From the NCBI GenBank assembly GCA_018267575.1, contig JAFDYF010000068.1, positions 148,771-212,770 of the forward strand: a stretch of DNA of 64,000 bases, written 5' to 3'. This DNA is from Bacteroidota bacterium (GTDB taxonomy: Bacteria > Bacteroidota > Bacteroidia > Chitinophagales > Chitinophagaceae). A model generated the notes under the pieces. The model ran no database searches. It had not been told where the DNA came from and saw only the letters and a program-made list of their open reading frames with translations. The translations under genes were made by a program, and so were the position numbers. How positions within the stretch are numbered: the first letter of the stretch is position 1; each line of letters opens with the position of its first letter. Shown here piece after piece: positions 17,609-25,625 of the stretch.

Positions 17609-19198
17609 CTACAATTTGAACTTCACCAATTCTTTGCCCGATTTTCCATCATGTGCATGGACCGTGCAAACCAAACAAGAATCAAAGGAACGAGCCACCA
17701 TGCCAACTTCCACGGGATCGTTCACATCCTCAATCTCTAACCCGGTGAGGGCCGATTCCACAGCTCCGGGATTTCCCTTATCATCCTGCGGACCAATATT
17801 CCAGGTAGTGGGCGCTACGATTTGATAATTTTTTATCAAGCCATTTTCGATTTCCACCCAATGCGCCAATGCACCACGCACCGCTTCGGTTGCTCCAAAT
17901 CCTTTGCCATCGCGTTCTTCAGGCTTGATATAAAATTCATCGTTCAAATTAATTTCGCTCAGCCATTGGTTCAACAAAGTGTACAAACGCGTTGCTTCGT
18001 GCATGCGAGCCAGACAGCGCACAAAAACACTGGGGCCCATTTTTTGCATAATGTCAGCAAACAAAGGGTCATGAAATTGATGCGGCAAGTTTGCAGGGTT
18101 TGCGTTCATCATCGCCCTCGCTAGGGGGCCGGCTTCCGCATTGTGGTCAACATAGCGGGGCGCTTTGGACCAGGTGTATTTCGAATTAAAATCTGTTCCG
18201 TTCAAATGCTGTGAGGGCAAGGGTTCCGGAAGCGGCTCGTCCCATGGGTGCATCGCAGGATGGTCCTCGTACCAACTATGTATCACATGTTCCTTGATTT
18301 TTAAATGGTCGAAGCTTTCGTAATTTTTTCCGTCATAAAAACCACCTGGACTGATCACGGCTTCATTACGACCTTCAATAGTCGGATGATTGTATTTGTC
18401 CTTGTGCATAAAGGTGCCGAAGGAAATATATTTACCAATACCCTGTCCAAATTTATCCAAACCAAATTCTTTCGATACCCTGAGGAAAAGACCGAGGTCG
18501 CTGTTATAATGACTTTCGTTTTCATTCAGCCAAACCATCAGTTCATCCCAACTTTGTATCTGCATGTATCGTTCGATGGAACAGCCCAACCATAAGGGCT
18601 CCAGCCATTCGTTTTTGAAGCGGCTCAATATCGCATGCGCCCTTGTAATATCTTTTAACGTTGGCGCACACATCACACCGCCGGGCACCATATAACTGCT
18701 ATGTGGCCATTGCCCACCGAAAATGGCATATACCTCTACTGGTTTGCTACTTGCTTCCACGCCTCTTTGAAATGAAGTGCCAACAAAAGCCGACCAACGC
18801 CTTACCACTTCGTCATACAAAGATTTGTTCGAAAATTTTTTGTTTGATAGATCGGTGGCGAAGGTTGCATAAAACCAACGGGGACTGCTCTGCAAACTTT
18901 CGCTCGCCTGTCCGATAGCACGCAATAGCAAAGCATTCGGTGGAAGGGTCGATTTCCAGATTGTGTCCAATGCAGCTGAAGCGCAGTATAAGTGCGAGCC
19001 ACCACATATGCCACAAACACGTGGCGTTACCAATAGCCCCGAATGTGGATCCTTGCCTTGCAATATTTTTTCAAAACCTCGGAACATCGATGCCTGCGTA
19101 TGAGCTCGGGTCACAACGCCATTCTCCATATATACATTCACGTCAAGGTCGCCTTCCACACGACCCACAGGCGAAATATTTAGCTCTCTGGTTAGCAT
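17609..19198 (-). CDS. [NiFe] hydrogenase large subunit, group 2a type, copy 1
   Basis: A 529-residue catalytic subunit that oxidises H2 at the NiFe centre. The N-terminal motif has VGRVEGDLDV and PRVCGICGGSH (Cys62, Cys65). The C-terminal motif is SFDSCLVCTVHAHD (Cys508, Cys511, His514), with DSC instead of the DPC of many groups. A 15-residue tail after His514 would be removed by the maturation protease. It belongs with the cyanobacterial HupL/mycobacterial HucL type (group 2a) rather than the membrane-bound group 1. It lies downstream of its small subunit, with a 188-base gap carrying a dispersed repeat. By eye it is identical to the second copy at most positions. Confidence 0.93.
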   Translation of the reverse strand: MLTRELNISPVGRVEGDLDVNVYMENGVVTRAHTQASMFRGFEKILQGKDPHSGLLVTPRVCGICGGSHLYCASAALDTIWKSTLPPNALLLRAIGQASESLQSSPRWFYATFATDLSNKKFSNKSLYDEVVRRWSAFVGTSFQRGVEASSKPVEVYAIFGGQWPHSSYMVPGGVMCAPTLKDITRAHAILSRFKNEWLEPLWLGCSIERYMQIQSWDELMVWLNENESHYNSDLGLFLRVSKEFGLDKFGQGIGKYISFGTFMHKDKYNHPTIEGRNEAVISPGGFYDGKNYESFDHLKIKEHVIHSWYEDHPAMHPWDEPLPEPLPSQHLNGTDFNSKYTWSKAPRYVDHNAEAGPLARAMMNANPANLPHQFHDPLFADIMQKMGPSVFVRCLARMHEATRLYTLLNQWLSEINLNDEFYIKPEERDGKGFGATEAVRGALAHWVEIENGLIKNYQIVAPTTWNIGPQDDKGNPGAVESALTGLEIEDVNDPVEVGMVARSFDSCLVCTVHAHDGKSGKELVKFKL

Positions 19199-19271
19199 AT
19201 TTTTTATGAATGATTGACTAGAATAAACTTTTCAAATTTTGAACTTTAGAAAACATTTAGAATATTTTGTT

Positions 19272-19338
19272 CCAAGCATTGTTGCTACTATTAAATATTG
19301 TTGCGTCGCGCTCTTGTACAGTTGATATTCTATTCAGC
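19272..19338 (-). repeat. Dispersed ~65-bp repeat, copy 3 (between small and large subunit 1)
   Basis: Reverse orientation. The core on the minus strand is GTACAAGAGCGCGACGCAAC (19300-19319), with CTGAATAGAAT before it and TTTAATAGTAGCAACAATGC after it. It enlarges the small/large subunit gap to 188 bases, against 44 bases in the second cassette, consistent with an insertion. Confidence 0.78.
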
Positions 19339-19386
19339 AAAACAAACCAAGAACCCGAAATCCCAATTACAAATCCCAATTCCTTA

Positions 19387-20316
19387 CTACGCATTCTCTA
19401 CCTTCACTTCTGCTTTGAAATACTGTTTCAATTTACTTTCCCCAGTTGCTGACTCCTTCGGCAAATAACCCAAATATTTCATCGATTTAAATATACTTCC
19501 CCGCATCAGATCATTATGTGGAAAGCCCGGCTCAGTGCAACCAAGACAAGGATGATTGCTCCGTGTTTTGGAGGATTGCCGGTTCCATAATATCCGGTTG
19601 CAACTGGCATGAGTAATAGATCCACGACAACCCACTTCATAAAACAAACACCCGCCACGTTTGCCAAAACCACCACTGATTTTTTCGTTGAAGGCCCTCG
19701 TATTGGTACAACCTGTTTGTACAAAATCACTAAAGAAAGTTGTGGGCCGATGAAAACTATCAATCATCACATCCTTGATCCTGCCTGTTGATATGGCCAC
19801 CAATATCTGCGTAACCCAATCGGGATGCGCCGGACAGCCCGGTATATTGATGACAGGCATGCCTGATCTGGTAACAAAACCCTCGCCTAAAAATCCTCCC
19901 TTTTGTTTTTTATGAAACTGCAGGCCTGTACTGTCCGTTGGATTTGGTGGCACAGCAGGGATACCACCCCAGGCCGCACAATCACCAATCGCAACAACAT
20001 AGTTTGCCACCATTGAAAATTCCCTCACCCACTCCTGCATCGGACGTTCACAAAAATAGTTCATGGTGCCACGTCCCTTGGGGCCTTGTATCACCGTGCC
20101 TTCAAAAACAAAAATATCGATGGGTATTTTTCCAGAAATGCAATCGTTCAAAATCTCGGTTACCTGCTGACCAATTTCCAATCCCATGGAAGGATGCCAG
20201 ATGATGTTGATGCCAAAATCGGTCACCAATTCCACGACAGTCGGCTCCTCCGCACTCAGGAAAGAGATGGTATTCCCACTGCAAGCCCCGCCTTGTAGCC
20301 ATAGAACGTTTGCCAT
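19387..20316 (-). CDS. [NiFe] hydrogenase small subunit, group 2a type, copy 1
   Basis: A 309-residue electron-transfer subunit carrying three iron-sulfur clusters. It starts MANVLWLQGGACSGNTISF with no twin-arginine leader, so the enzyme stays in the cytoplasm. Cluster ligands are visible in GGACSGN, IGDCAAWGG, NIPGCPAHPDWV, QTGCTN, GGCLFYEVGCRGSITHASCN and the closing HPCLGCTEPGFPH. By recall of family sequences these match cyanobacterial HupS and mycobacterial HucS. It lies 57 bases downstream of the TetR gene, so it is probably cotranscribed with it and the 117-residue gene before it. Confidence 0.93.
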   Translation of the reverse strand: MANVLWLQGGACSGNTISFLSAEEPTVVELVTDFGINIIWHPSMGLEIGQQVTEILNDCISGKIPIDIFVFEGTVIQGPKGRGTMNYFCERPMQEWVREFSMVANYVVAIGDCAAWGGIPAVPPNPTDSTGLQFHKKQKGGFLGEGFVTRSGMPVINIPGCPAHPDWVTQILVAISTGRIKDVMIDSFHRPTTFFSDFVQTGCTNTRAFNEKISGGFGKRGGCLFYEVGCRGSITHASCNRILWNRQSSKTRSNHPCLGCTEPGFPHNDLMRGSIFKSMKYLGYLPKESATGESKLKQYFKAEVKVENA

Positions 20317-20373
20317 AGCAGATGCAATTCGTTATAAAAAAATCAATAGCATCAAGTAAAAAAAGAAAAATTG

Positions 20374-21000
20374 TTAAGAGCCCGAAAACTCAGGCTCAAT
20401 TTTCAAAGCAAATTCAGTAGCTCCCTTAGCGCTAAAATATACAGCCACATATTCCCATAATCTTTTGCGAAATTGGTTTTCAGAAGTGGCCGTCATTTTG
20501 CCACTGATTTGCTTTTCAACGGGCATAAAAAACATCATGAGCCAAATATTGGAACTGAGATGTTTAATGTTCACTTCCTTTTGTAACAAACGTTCCTGCA
20601 CAAATAATTCAAAACGTCTTTCCAATTGAATTTTTACCTTATTGAAAAGTGGCTGCAACTGTCCATAGGAAGGGGGGAAATTTCTTTTGATTTCCAAAAT
20701 ATCAAAATTGAAAAAACGGTATTGCTCGCATAAACGATAAAACTCCTTGAAAAAAAAGTCAAGGTCATTCAAAGGTTCCTGCTTGCCATACTGCTTCAAA
20801 AGCTCTTGTATATTGCTAATTACGGTCGCAATAAGGGATTCGGTGATCGCTTCTTTATTATTGAAATGATAAGCAAGATTGCCCACACTGATCCCCGTTT
20901 CGTCGGCAATTTGTTGCAAGCGTACATTATTGATCCCATTCTCATTGAACAAGAGCAAAGATGCATCCAGTATTTTTTGTTTCGTGTCTGGTATTCCCAT
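20374..21000 (-). CDS. TetR-family regulator, hydrogenase cassette 1
   Basis: A 208-residue regulator with an N-terminal TetR DNA-binding domain: ILDASLLLFNENGINNVRLQQIADETGISVGNLAYHF (beginning near residue 10). The recognition segment SVGNLAYHF is almost the same as SVGHLAYHF in the regulator at 28774, so both may read the same operator. The C-terminal ligand or dimer domain shares the patterns EQYRFFNFDILEIKRNFP and LQPLF with its paralogue. It is 7 bases downstream of the 117-residue gene and 57 upstream of small subunit 1, in one operon. The ligand is unknown. Confidence 0.85.
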   Translation of the reverse strand: MGIPDTKQKILDASLLLFNENGINNVRLQQIADETGISVGNLAYHFNNKEAITESLIATVISNIQELLKQYGKQEPLNDLDFFFKEFYRLCEQYRFFNFDILEIKRNFPPSYGQLQPLFNKVKIQLERRFELFVQERLLQKEVNIKHLSSNIWLMMFFMPVEKQISGKMTATSENQFRKRLWEYVAVYFSAKGATEFALKIEPEFSGS

Positions 21001-21007
21001 TATCTAT

Positions 21008-21361
21008 TTAATTTGTACAGAGATTCAAATCTTTTATTTCAACTGACAGCGAGCCCCGCTGATCTTTGGCTGCCATTCTTCGCATATAATTGGCAATGGT
21101 TTTTGCCTTGCCCTCGTGATAGCAACGAATAATCTTGCGTACGATGAGTTGACAAGGCTTTTGATAATTTGCAAAGGTGAGAAAAACCTCCCAGCCACCT
21201 TTATGATAGTGAATGGTTTCAATGACCGCAGTATCGGCCAGCCACCAATCGTTTTTCAGGAAAACGAGATTGCTTTCAGCAGCAGGCTTTTCTGTACAGT
21301 GTTGGTTGTCCAGAAAACACAGTAAAGCCCGATAGGTCTCATCATCCATGCTCACCTGCAT
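21008..21361 (-). CDS. Small protein of unknown family paired with TetR, cassette 1
   Basis: A 117-residue soluble protein with no family I recognise. It is a clear paralogue of the protein at 28390: both have a WxxDxAVI element (WWLADTAVIETI / WLRDAAVIDWV), GxWEVxLxFA, then LIVRKIIRCYxEGKAKT and MAAKDQRGxLxVEIKDLNLC near the C-terminus. It opens the cassette 1 operon. The first ATG overlaps a TTAGAAAA-type palindrome; the ATG at 21349 (MDDETYRALL) would leave the operator untranslated. Its consistent pairing with a TetR protein suggests a sensor or co-regulator role, which is inference. Confidence 0.75.
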   Translation of the reverse strand: MQVSMDDETYRALLCFLDNQHCTEKPAAESNLVFLKNDWWLADTAVIETIHYHKGGWEVFLTFANYQKPCQLIVRKIIRCYHEGKAKTIANYMRRMAAKDQRGSLSVEIKDLNLCTN

Positions 21362-21378
21362 TTGAAAATTTTTTCTAA
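21361..21378. promoter_or_regulatory. Putative TetR operator at the start of cassette 1
   Basis: TTTGAAAATTTTTTCTAA, 16 of 18 positions like the perfect palindrome at 28288-28305. Both sites are followed by GTTAGG on the plus strand. It overlaps or touches the start of the 117-residue gene. Confidence 0.5.
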
Positions 21379-21454
21379 AGTTAGGAAAAGAATTTTATTT
21401 ATGGAAGAATGGCTATAGCCCGATCCCTAAGCTCGGACATGTGAAAGGTCCGCC

Positions 21455-21645
21455 AGCGCAAGCCAGAAGGGCTTCAATGTCCGTAGCCTCAGACGTTGTC
21501 TGTGGTATAAAGAAGGCAGCCACCCCAAAGCCCAAAGGGCTTCAATGTCCGTAGCCTCAGACATCGTCTGTGGTATAAAGAAGGCAGCCACCCCAAAGCC
21601 CGAAGGGCTTGAATATCCTTAGCCCTAAACGGTGTCTGGGGTGGA
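21455..21645. repeat. Three-unit 68-bp tandem REP array upstream of the transposase
   Basis: Units start at GGGCTT near 21469, 21537 and 21605 (period 68). The first two are nearly identical and the third has diverged. Each carries the palindrome AAGCCC-(C/G)AA-GGGCTT and a second one, CAGAC-RTY-GTCTG. The array ends about 65 bases before the transposase start. Confidence 0.85.
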
Positions 21646-21709
21646 AATAATCTCCGACCATACAAAAGCCAATTTTTATAAAAATTTTATATTGCAGAAA
21701 GCATTTGCC

Positions 21710-22156
21710 ATGAGTAGTTTCCGACAGATTTATTATCAAATCATATTCGGCACGAAATATCGCAAGCCGACAATCAACTTAGAGCATGAAGAAGAGTTGT
21801 ATAAATATATCTGGGGGATTCTCGAAAACAAAAACTGCAAACTCTATCGCATCAATGGAGTCGAAGACCATATCCATATTATGTGCGACCTTCACCCTTC
21901 CATAAGTCTAAGCCGTTTGGTGCAGGACATAAAGGTAGCTACCAGCCTCTGGATGAAAGAATGTGGAAAATTCCCTTTGTTTGAAGGTTGGCAAATTGGA
22001 TATGGTGCATTCACATATTCCATCAGAGAGAAGGACATGATCATAAACTATATCAAAAAGCAAAAAGAACATCATAAGAAAGAGGACTTCGTGGAGGAAT
22101 ACAAACGATTACTAATCGAGAACGGGATTGAGTTTGATGAGGAGTATTTGTTTTAG
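21710..22156 (+). CDS. REP-associated tyrosine transposase (IS200-like, Y1 HUH)
   Basis: A 148-residue single-domain HUH nuclease. The metal-binding pair is His54-Ile-His56 in VEDHIHIMCDLHP, and the likely catalytic tyrosine is Tyr114 in NYIKKQKEHHKK. LSRLVQDIKVATSLWMK and WQIGYGAFTYSIREKD are family landmarks. The ATG at 21710 (MSSFRQIYYQ) is preferred over the GTG at 21632, which lies in the repeat array. Such proteins are usually single-copy and domesticated, and cut or join REP palindromes. Here hairpins flank the gene on both sides. It is the only plus-strand gene in the island and splits it in two. Confidence 0.88.
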   Translation: MSSFRQIYYQIIFGTKYRKPTINLEHEEELYKYIWGILENKNCKLYRINGVEDHIHIMCDLHPSISLSRLVQDIKVATSLWMKECGKFPLFEGWQIGYGAFTYSIREKDMIINYIKKQKEHHKKEDFVEEYKRLLIENGIEFDEEYLF

Positions 22157-22168
22157 GCTACGCATAGT

Positions 22169-22269
22169 CAAGCCCTGCGGGCTTGGGTGGCGTATAGGTC
22201 ATGTTACGGGTTGCAGCTACCTACCTAGAACTGCGTTCTAGGTTACTCAAAGTCAAGCCCTGCGGGCTT
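22169..22269. repeat. REP palindromes downstream of the transposase
   Basis: CAAGCCC-TGC-GGGCTTG at 22169-22185 and again at 22253-22269, with ACCTAGAAC-TGC-GTTCTAGGT at 22223-22243 between them. All three have the loop TGC. Confidence 0.85.
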
Positions 22270-22286
22270 GGGGGAAATGATATTGT

Positions 22287-22850
22287 TTACTGAGGAGTTT
22301 TTTTAGCAATGATATCCCTCACAATGGTGGCACTTTCATAGTCTTCTTTTTCCAAGAGTTTGGAAAGCATATCGTATAGCTCATTCAGGCTGTACTGCTC
22401 TAATTGTCCTCTCTTATCGGAAAATATTTTTCCCTCTCCGGAGTCAGCAACGGCCATTGCTTCCAATAATGCTTCATCGATATAGATGGGGCATTGCTTA
22501 CGGGTAGCCAATGCAATGGCGTCAGAAGTGCGGCTGTCAATTTCAATCAGTTCCTGCTGAGCATCTTTAATTACAATCACCGATACAAATGTGCCATTCT
22601 GTACCTCGGAAATTTTTACATACTCCAAATTGGCTTTAAGGGAATTCAAGGTATTCAAAAAAAGGTCGTGGGTCAGTGGCCGCAATGGCTGCATCTGTTC
22701 CAAAGCCACGGCAATGGCCTGAGCCTCCTGCAGCCCAATGATGATGGGTAATTTCTTGGTGCCACTTAGATCCTGGAGCACAATCACAAAATTGCCCTGA
22801 CTGGTAGTGCTGGCATTCAATGCGCTAATATTTAGTTCTACATCTTTCAT
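22287..22850 (-). CDS. Bifunctional nuclease-domain protein (BFN/DUF151) with UVR motif
   Basis: A 187-residue protein. The BFN domain covers residues 1-130: FVIVLQDLSGTKKLPIIIGLQEAQAIAVALE, RPLTHDLFLNTL and EIDSRTSDAIALATRKQCPIYIDEALLE. The C-terminal LNELYDMLSKLLEKEDYESATIVRDII matches a UvrB/UvrC interaction motif. BFN proteins are widespread in Bacteroidota as single genes unrelated to hydrogenases. Its position here, between REP palindromes and a dispersed repeat, suggests an ordinary gene caught in a rearrangement rather than a hydrogenase partner. Confidence 0.85.
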   Translation of the reverse strand: MKDVELNISALNASTTSQGNFVIVLQDLSGTKKLPIIIGLQEAQAIAVALEQMQPLRPLTHDLFLNTLNSLKANLEYVKISEVQNGTFVSVIVIKDAQQELIEIDSRTSDAIALATRKQCPIYIDEALLEAMAVADSGEGKIFSDKRGQLEQYSLNELYDMLSKLLEKEDYESATIVRDIIAKKTPQ

Positions 22851-22872
22851 TTTATGATGTCGACTGGCAATT

Positions 22873-22932
22873 GCTCAATAGAATTATTAAAGTACAAGAG
22901 TGCGACGCCACAAAAGTAAAATAGTAGCAATG
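22873..22932 (+). repeat. Dispersed ~65-bp repeat, copy 4 (upstream of the BFN gene)
   Basis: Core GTACAAGAGTGCGACGCCAC at 22892-22911, with CTCAATAGAATTATTAA on the left and AAATAGTAGCAATGAAGC on the right. The right flank agrees closely with copy 1. Confidence 0.78.
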
Positions 22933-22993
22933 AAGCTGGTCACATAATAATTTCTATTTTTCAATCTCCAAATCTTTCGGTTCTTTAATCATT

Positions 22994-24547
22994 TTACTTT
23001 TTCAACGCTTCGACAGTCCATTCCTTTTCCATTTTTTTCAACAAACGCAGATGCTCTTCGGTTTCGGAAATCAATTGAGGGTCCTTTGTGAGTGTCTTTA
23101 TTTCATTTGCTTTTGCAACCATATCATTAAACCTGGTTGTGTTGAAACCATCATCGGGATTGCCCACTTTCCAACTGGCTTCCAAATAATTCAGCAGGGT
23201 AAGCGCACGCTCAGTTGGATAAGTAGATGCCGGACGAACGGACAAAGCCTCTTCGTAATAGTTGAGCGCCTTTTCAAAATTATCAGTTCGCTTGCCCTGT
23301 GGGTACTTCGTATAAGCATTGGCGAAATTATTGCAGATCATACCAAACTCATAGGGAAAATCGACCTTGTTGTAATAATCCAATGCTTCATGAAACGAGG
23401 TGGCAGACAAAGCTGCCCAAATACTGCGCTTTTTATTTTCATCGGGAAGCTCCGCATAAATGACACCCAACTGATGATGGATATCCGCAAACACTTCCGG
23501 GGCATCTTCCTTTTTAAACACATGAAGGGCTTCGTGGTAAGCTTCCAATGCACTGCGGTAAAATTGTGGCTTGCCACTTTGCGCCCAATCGTACAACAAC
23601 CTTCCACGTACAAGTTGCGCCTGTGCAACCAGTTCCTGCTGACCTTCGTCTTTAAAATAGGTAAGCGCTTTGCTGATATAACCCAGCGATTCCGAATAAC
23701 TGTTATTGTAATTTGCAATGGTTGCCGCATCTACCCACAACAAGCCTGCGATGGTTTTATGGCCTTGCTTATCGAAAAATTGCAGAGTTTCCCACAATCG
23801 GTTTTTCAATGAGGTCAATTGCTCTCCATCATAAGGAAAACTAATCTCTTTCATGGAAGCTTGGCACCAAGCTTTCTCCAAAGAAAATTTTGGGTAATCA
23901 TCCAGCGCAGTCATATCTTGCTTATCCAATAAGCTCAATGCCTTTTTGCTTTCACCCTTATCGATCAAAAAGTTTGCATAATATTTTAAAGTGAAAGCCT
24001 TATAAGATGGCTCAAATGCCAATGACAAGGCATCCTGATAATGAGCATCGATGGCATCTGCATTTAGTTCCTGACTATAATGTCCATAATTGAGTGCAAT
24101 GGCCACATTGTGATTGAATGCGTAGTTCTCGAAAGGGTGAATGAAGTTTGTCCTTGACAACAAGTTCTCCAAAAATGTATCGCATTCTTTTCCATTTATA
24201 ATCGCTTGTATCAAATCGAAGACATAGAGCATTGCTGGGAAGCCTGTAAAATATTGTGGAAATTTTTCTTCGTTGCCCAACATACCGAAGACAGTACCCA
24301 AAAAATAATTTTTGGTAAATGGAATTTCCGAAGGAAAAATAAAAGCCGGCCGCTTATCGAGCCAATCCGGGATAACATGAATGCGTTGCTCATGCAGATA
24401 GATGGCATTTGAAATATCAGGCCGCAGTGTTTCTGTATACTGAATTTCCACCAGCTCATTGAGCCGATCGATGGATTCCACATATTCATGAATCGCCGGG
24501 GAATCCAAAGAATCCTGATAAAAGACATATAATAACTTCTCGCTCAT
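22994..24547 (-). CDS. TPR-repeat protein of the hydrogenase cluster
   Basis: A 517-residue soluble, mostly helical protein. Tetratricopeptide-like pairs run from about residue 165 to the end: AIDAHYQDALSLAFEP, ALSLLDKQDMTALDD, SESLGYISKALTYFKDEGQ, SALEAYHEALHVFKKE, SFHEALDYYNKVDFP and NFEKALNYYEEALSV. The N-terminal 160 residues are not TPR and have no recognised motif. Its ATG is 2 bases after the stop of the 127-residue gene, so the two are coupled. From memory, TPR proteins occur in other group 2a clusters. A scaffold or assembly role is inferred, not shown. Confidence 0.75.
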   Translation of the reverse strand: MSEKLLYVFYQDSLDSPAIHEYVESIDRLNELVEIQYTETLRPDISNAIYLHEQRIHVIPDWLDKRPAFIFPSEIPFTKNYFLGTVFGMLGNEEKFPQYFTGFPAMLYVFDLIQAIINGKECDTFLENLLSRTNFIHPFENYAFNHNVAIALNYGHYSQELNADAIDAHYQDALSLAFEPSYKAFTLKYYANFLIDKGESKKALSLLDKQDMTALDDYPKFSLEKAWCQASMKEISFPYDGEQLTSLKNRLWETLQFFDKQGHKTIAGLLWVDAATIANYNNSYSESLGYISKALTYFKDEGQQELVAQAQLVRGRLLYDWAQSGKPQFYRSALEAYHEALHVFKKEDAPEVFADIHHQLGVIYAELPDENKKRSIWAALSATSFHEALDYYNKVDFPYEFGMICNNFANAYTKYPQGKRTDNFEKALNYYEEALSVRPASTYPTERALTLLNYLEASWKVGNPDDGFNTTRFNDMVAKANEIKTLTKDPQLISETEEHLRLLKKMEKEWTVEALKK

Positions 24548-24549
24548 AT

Positions 24550-24933
24550 TTACAATTTTACTTTTAAAATCCTCAATGCTGTTTCCATTTCAAATTCCAG
24601 GTCGCGGTTGGTTTCATCAATGCCTTCATCCAAAATCAACTCTTGCAGGGAAACCGATTTATCACCCTGTGCATTTTTGCTTTTCAGCATTTGTTGCTTT
24701 GCCTTATGAATTTTTTTAAAAAATTCTTCCGTGGTCGGTGCCATCATAAATACCCGGTCTTGTGGATAATAAATCGTAAGCAGGATGGTGTCAGCGCCAA
24801 AAAGTTTTTCGGCAATATTTTTTTTGATGCACAAATGGGATGATTCCAAGTAAATATCGCTGTTGGAGATGAATGGCTTTTTTCCGGGTATGGTTTCTTT
24901 TGGGAGTAGCATATCTTTTTTTGTTTCACACAA
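24550..24933 (-). CDS. Small conserved-context protein of unknown function
   Basis: A 127-residue charged protein with no recognised domain and no signal peptide. It has a central hydrophobic strand pair (TILLTIYYPQDRVFMMAP), a lysine-rich helix and an acidic C-terminal helix. It is translationally coupled to the TPR protein gene (2-base gap), so the two products probably act together. A function in hydrogenase assembly or electron transfer is possible, but no cysteine motif for a metal cluster is visible. Confidence 0.65.
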   Translation of the reverse strand: MCETKKDMLLPKETIPGKKPFISNSDIYLESSHLCIKKNIAEKLFGADTILLTIYYPQDRVFMMAPTTEEFFKKIHKAKQQMLKSKNAQGDKSVSLQELILDEGIDETNRDLEFEMETALRILKVKL

Positions 24934-24953
24934 AGAGCGCTAAGAATTTACAA

Positions 24954-25053
24954 GTGAATGGTGAATAGTGAAATCCTCAATTTTTGCTTGGATACTATTG
25001 AATAAAGAAACTATCAACATCATTATTCACCATTGCCTATTCACTATTCACTT
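24954..25053. repeat. Inverted TGAATAGTGAA-type repeats in the protease-downstream gap
   Basis: GTGAATGGTGAATAGTGAA (from 24954) is matched in inverted form by ATTCACCATT (25025 on) and TATTCACTATTCAC (from 25038). The gap lies between the protease gene and the 127-residue gene. It may be a simple intergenic repeat or a weak transcript end. Confidence 0.45.
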
Positions 25054-25071
25054 TCTTTAGCATTTCAGTCA

Positions 25072-25554
25072 TTATAAATCTTTCAAAATCTTCTCGATCA
25101 ATCGGTCGCCAGCAGATTTGACGGTTTCGCTGAGTTGTATTTCCAATTTGATTTCAGAAATGGCAATCAGGTACACATCAATCGCATCTTCCGGAAACTC
25201 ATCTCTCATCATTTTTTTGGCATAGCTCAATGCCTGATCCCATTTCATACCGTGCAAAAAAAGCATGGGGTCATTTTGAATCTGGGCATGTATTTCCGAA
25301 GCAGGCAAATGGAACAATGTGCCATCCGGCTCGCCCGAATTGATTACCCCATCTACAATAATGATGCGTTGATGGCCTTTCAACTTGAACAAGGTCTCAA
25401 AAGCCGAAGTGCCCATATCAAACACACTGATATCTTCCCGATGGGATAATTTTTTTTGCAACTCATTCACCACATATACGCCAATCGCATCATCGCTTCG
25501 CACAGGATTCCCAAAACCAAGAATCGCCGTTTTTATACCAACCATTGTTTCCAT
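25072..25554 (-). CDS. [NiFe] hydrogenase maturation endopeptidase
   Basis: A 160-residue HybD/HyaD-type protease that clips the large-subunit C-terminal tail after nickel insertion. Landmarks: GFGNPVRSDDAIG, with Asp22 where many members have the nickel-ligand Glu; IVDGVINSGEPDGTL, with Asp68; and His101 in LHGMKWDQAL. It is the only such protease in the window and lies just downstream of large subunit 2, beyond a terminator hairpin. Both large subunits share the cleavage context TVHAHD, so one enzyme could serve both. Confidence 0.9.
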   Translation of the reverse strand: METMVGIKTAILGFGNPVRSDDAIGVYVVNELQKKLSHREDISVFDMGTSAFETLFKLKGHQRIIIVDGVINSGEPDGTLFHLPASEIHAQIQNDPMLFLHGMKWDQALSYAKKMMRDEFPEDAIDVYLIAISEIKLEIQLSETVKSAGDRLIEKILKDL

Positions 25555-25625
25555 CTTACAATTTAGTTTTTTTCAAGCATTTAGCGAATGGTCAATTATC
25601 CCTAGATCTTTCATCAGAAAAGAAA

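Noticed and set aside
19243..19262. TTAGAAAACATTTAGAA upstream of large subunit 1 as another operator copy
   Set aside because: Only one half matches the palindrome, and the position inside an operon makes control unlikely.
17609..20316. Assignment of the hydrogenase to group 1h (actinobacterial high-affinity type)
   Set aside because: The small subunit start MANVLWLQGGACSGNTMSF and the GPMTHxSCNRILWNRxSSKT block match recalled HupS/HucS (group 2a) and not the GGCGGC start of group 1h.
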